Shown here in pieces: positions 6,920 through 8,176 of a stretch of 8,176 nt of DNA; the stretch's first letter is position 1, and the number at the start of each line of letters is the position of its first letter. The notes beneath the pieces were generated by a model. It was not told where the DNA came from. It did not search any database and worked only from the letters and a program-made list of their open reading frames with translations. This stretch comes from Clostridia bacterium (lineage in GTDB: Bacteria > Bacillota > Clostridia > Lutisporales > Lutisporaceae), in NCBI GenBank assembly GCA_029256365.1, contig JAQSYB010000073.1:1-8176 (forward strand). The letters run 5' to 3'. The translations under genes were made by a program, and so were the position numbers.

Positions 6920-6942
6920 AATTGCTTCACCTCAAAACCTTA

Positions 6943-6971
6943 TTTAATGTTTAGTCTTAAAGAAAAAGCAA
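6943..6971 (-). promoter_or_regulatory. Weak promoter candidate for the DUF2249 gene
   Basis: On the - strand TTGCTT (6966-6971) and ATTAAA (6943-6948) are 17 bases apart, a tolerable match to a housekeeping -35/-10 pair, and would give a leader of under 20 bases before the start at 6919. The 89-base gap is very AT-rich, so such matches are expected by chance. No terminator hairpin was found after pxpC, so read-through is equally possible. Confidence 0.25.
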
Positions 6972-7008
6972 TTTTTATACAAATATATTAAAGTTTCCCT
7001 CATTTTAA

Positions 7009-8046
7009 TTAATCTAACTCTTCTACTGATACATCATAGCTAATCCCATCTACCTTGAGACTGTATCGTTTGACCTTAGAAGTCTTTAACCGATAGCTGT
7101 TCATGTCACTTTTTATCATTTGAATTATGTCTTCATATTCTTTTAAAAGCCTATGAGCCTCCTGAACCTCTACTCTTTTGAATCGCAGCTTATCTCCGGG
7201 CTTTAATTGTGCTATGTAGGGCATATCTGTTGAAATTACTGTAGCTATCTTAGTATATCCACCTGTCGTTTGCCGATCAGCCATCATTACAATGGGCATG
7301 CCATGACCCGGTATCTGAATTGAGCCTAAGTTTATACCGTCTGAAATAATATCTGCTCCAACTTTATGCTTCAGTGCAGGCCCCGATAGCCTATAACCCA
7401 TTCTATCTGCTTCATTTGTAACCTCATACTCAGAATCAAAGAATTTTTCAATACTCTCCTCAGTAAAGCAGTCATCCTGTGGACCTAAAATAGCTCTTAC
7501 ATTGCAATAACGGTTATAATCAGGTACATATTTCAAGGGAACTGTTCTATTTTCAAATGCATGCAATGAAACATTGCTATCCCTTAGGTTTATTTCATCA
7601 CCGTTCTTTAGTTTTCTGCCTTCATAACCGCCTACGCCTCCTCTTACAAAGGTTGAGCGGCTGCCCATAACAGCGGGAATATCTAAGCCTCCTGCAAAAG
7701 CAATATAACCTCTAGTTCCTTCACTGGCTACTTGAAAGGATAGCACATCACCTTTGCAAAGCTTTAAAGTGCTCCACATTGGCACAGACTGACCATTTAC
7801 CCTAGGCATCATATTGGCTCCGGTAATTGCAATAACTGCATCAATATTGAAAAATATTTCAGGTCCATTTAAAGTAGTTTCCAAAACGGCATCATATTCA
7901 TCATTACCTACTAGTATATTTGCTATTCTAATTGAATAATCATCCATGGCTCCAGTAACAGGCATCCCGAACTCTTGGTAACCCCAACGCCCTCTGTCCT
8001 GTACTGTAGTATAAAGGCCGGGACTGACAATCATAATGTCTTTCAT
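7009..8046 (-). CDS. pxpC: 5-oxoprolinase subunit C-like protein (KipA / biotin-dependent carboxyltransferase family)
   Basis: This belongs to the PxpC/KipA (CT_A_B, AHS2) family. With PxpB and PxpA, such proteins form the bacterial ATP-dependent 5-oxoprolinase, which opens pyroglutamate to glutamate. Visible blocks are VSPGLYTTVQDRGRWGYQ (residues 7-24), PVTGAMD (29-35), ANILVGN, LETTLNGPE, LGPQDD, SDGINLGSIQIPG.GMPIV, and ADRQTTGGYTKIATV (256-270). The ATG at 8046 is chosen because AGGTGA (8052-8057) precedes it by 5 bases; the GTG at 8055 lies inside that site. The 345 residues exceed the common 310-335, because about 47 residues follow the core, including the final stretch KRYSLKVDGISYDVSVEELD, which resembles the opening strands of a biotin carrier domain. 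pxpB ends 13 bases upstream, so the two are co-transcribed. A urea or acyl carboxylase-related role cannot be excluded, since annotation within this family is often loose. Confidence 0.88.
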   Translation of the reverse strand: MKDIMIVSPGLYTTVQDRGRWGYQEFGMPVTGAMDDYSIRIANILVGNDEYDAVLETTLNGPEIFFNIDAVIAITGANMMPRVNGQSVPMWSTLKLCKGDVLSFQVASEGTRGYIAFAGGLDIPAVMGSRSTFVRGGVGGYEGRKLKNGDEINLRDSNVSLHAFENRTVPLKYVPDYNRYCNVRAILGPQDDCFTEESIEKFFDSEYEVTNEADRMGYRLSGPALKHKVGADIISDGINLGSIQIPGHGMPIVMMADRQTTGGYTKIATVISTDMPYIAQLKPGDKLRFKRVEVQEAHRLLKEYEDIIQMIKSDMNSYRLKTSKVKRYSLKVDGISYDVSVEELD

Positions 8047-8051
8047 ATCTC

Positions 8052-8057
8052 TCACCT
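8052..8057 (-). promoter_or_regulatory. Ribosome binding site that fixes the pxpC start
   Basis: AGGTGA on the - strand lies 5 bases before the ATG at 8046. A GTG at 8053-8055 is in frame and would add three residues (start, Arg, Asp), but it is part of this site and has no comparable site of its own, so the ATG is preferred. Confidence 0.7.
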
Positions 8058-8059
8058 AC

Positions 8060-8176
8060 TTATGTCCTAACTATTTTAATTTTATATAAATCCTTCTCTA
8101 CCATACTGCATATGCTGTTATATTCTTCTTTGTCTATAGGTACAAATCTGATATAATCTCCTGCTTGCAATATTAT
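8060..8176 (-). CDS. pxpB: 5-oxoprolinase subunit B-like protein (KipI family), C-terminal end only
   Basis: The last 38 codons of a gene run in from the right edge of the window and end in TAA at 8060-8062. The visible peptide begins IILQAGDYIRFVPIDKEEY. An AGD-x-I/V-RF-x-P-I stretch just before a short charged helix is how PxpB/KipI (CT_C_D, AHS1) proteins normally end, and pxpB directly upstream of pxpC is the standard order. The remaining residues, to KIKIVRT, form a slightly long tail. PxpB and PxpC together form the part of 5-oxoprolinase that is thought to activate 5-oxoproline with ATP, PxpA being the third subunit. The short visible length limits certainty, but the neighbour makes the call good. 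The gene is cut by the window edge and shows no sign of being broken. Confidence 0.8.
   Translation of the reverse strand: MILQAGDYIRFVPIDKEEYNSICSMVEKDLYKIKIVRT

Noticed and set aside
8047..8055. GTG start for pxpC three codons upstream of the chosen ATG
   Set aside because: The GTG is part of the AGGTGA ribosome site that serves the ATG at 8046.

Overview
The window looks like a chromosomal stretch from a low-GC, Gram-positive, probably anaerobic and amino-acid-fermenting bacterium of the Clostridia type. The reasons are AT-rich spacers, strong AGGAGG-type ribosome binding sites a few bases before most starts, a glycine decarboxylase split into two subunits (GcvPA and GcvPB), and an adjacent 5-oxoproline locus of the Pxp/Kip type. 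No genus can be named from sequence alone.

Positions 1-6645 (+ strand) hold a glycine cleavage operon in the order gcvT (3' part only), gcvH, gcvPA, gcvPB, lpdA, glyA. GcvPA/GcvPB decarboxylate glycine and load aminomethyl onto the lipoyl arm of GcvH. GcvT moves the methylene group to tetrahydrofolate and releases ammonia. Lpd reoxidises the lipoyl arm. GlyA joins the methylene-THF to a second glycine to make serine, or runs in reverse. All P, H, L and GlyA active-site signatures are intact. The promoter, any leader riboswitch and the first half of gcvT lie upstream of the window.

Most genes in the operon are 10-18 bases apart, but two gaps are long: gcvT-gcvH (100 bases) and gcvPB-lpdA (125 bases). 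Each holds a long imperfect hairpin with G-U pairs that favour folding of the + strand mRNA, and neither has a terminator-like U-run directly after it. They divide the operon into T | H-PA-PB | lpd-glyA. The Lpd pyridine-nucleotide site reads GxGxxA and has Asn-Arg where NAD-type enzymes have Glu, which suggests NADP(H) use.

A perfect 15-bp bidirectional terminator at 6661-6695 closes the operon. On the - strand a 78-residue DUF2249-family protein converges on it, and its stop codon lies inside the terminator stem. Further right, also on the - strand, are pxpC (5-oxoprolinase subunit C-like, with a C-terminal tail resembling the first strands of a biotinyl domain) and the last 38 codons of pxpB. 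There are no mobile elements, tRNA or rRNA genes, or CRISPR arrays, and no gene-free stretch longer than 300 bases. The window is mainly well-known metabolism; the least expected points are the intergenic hairpins, the Lpd cofactor signature and the PxpC tail.
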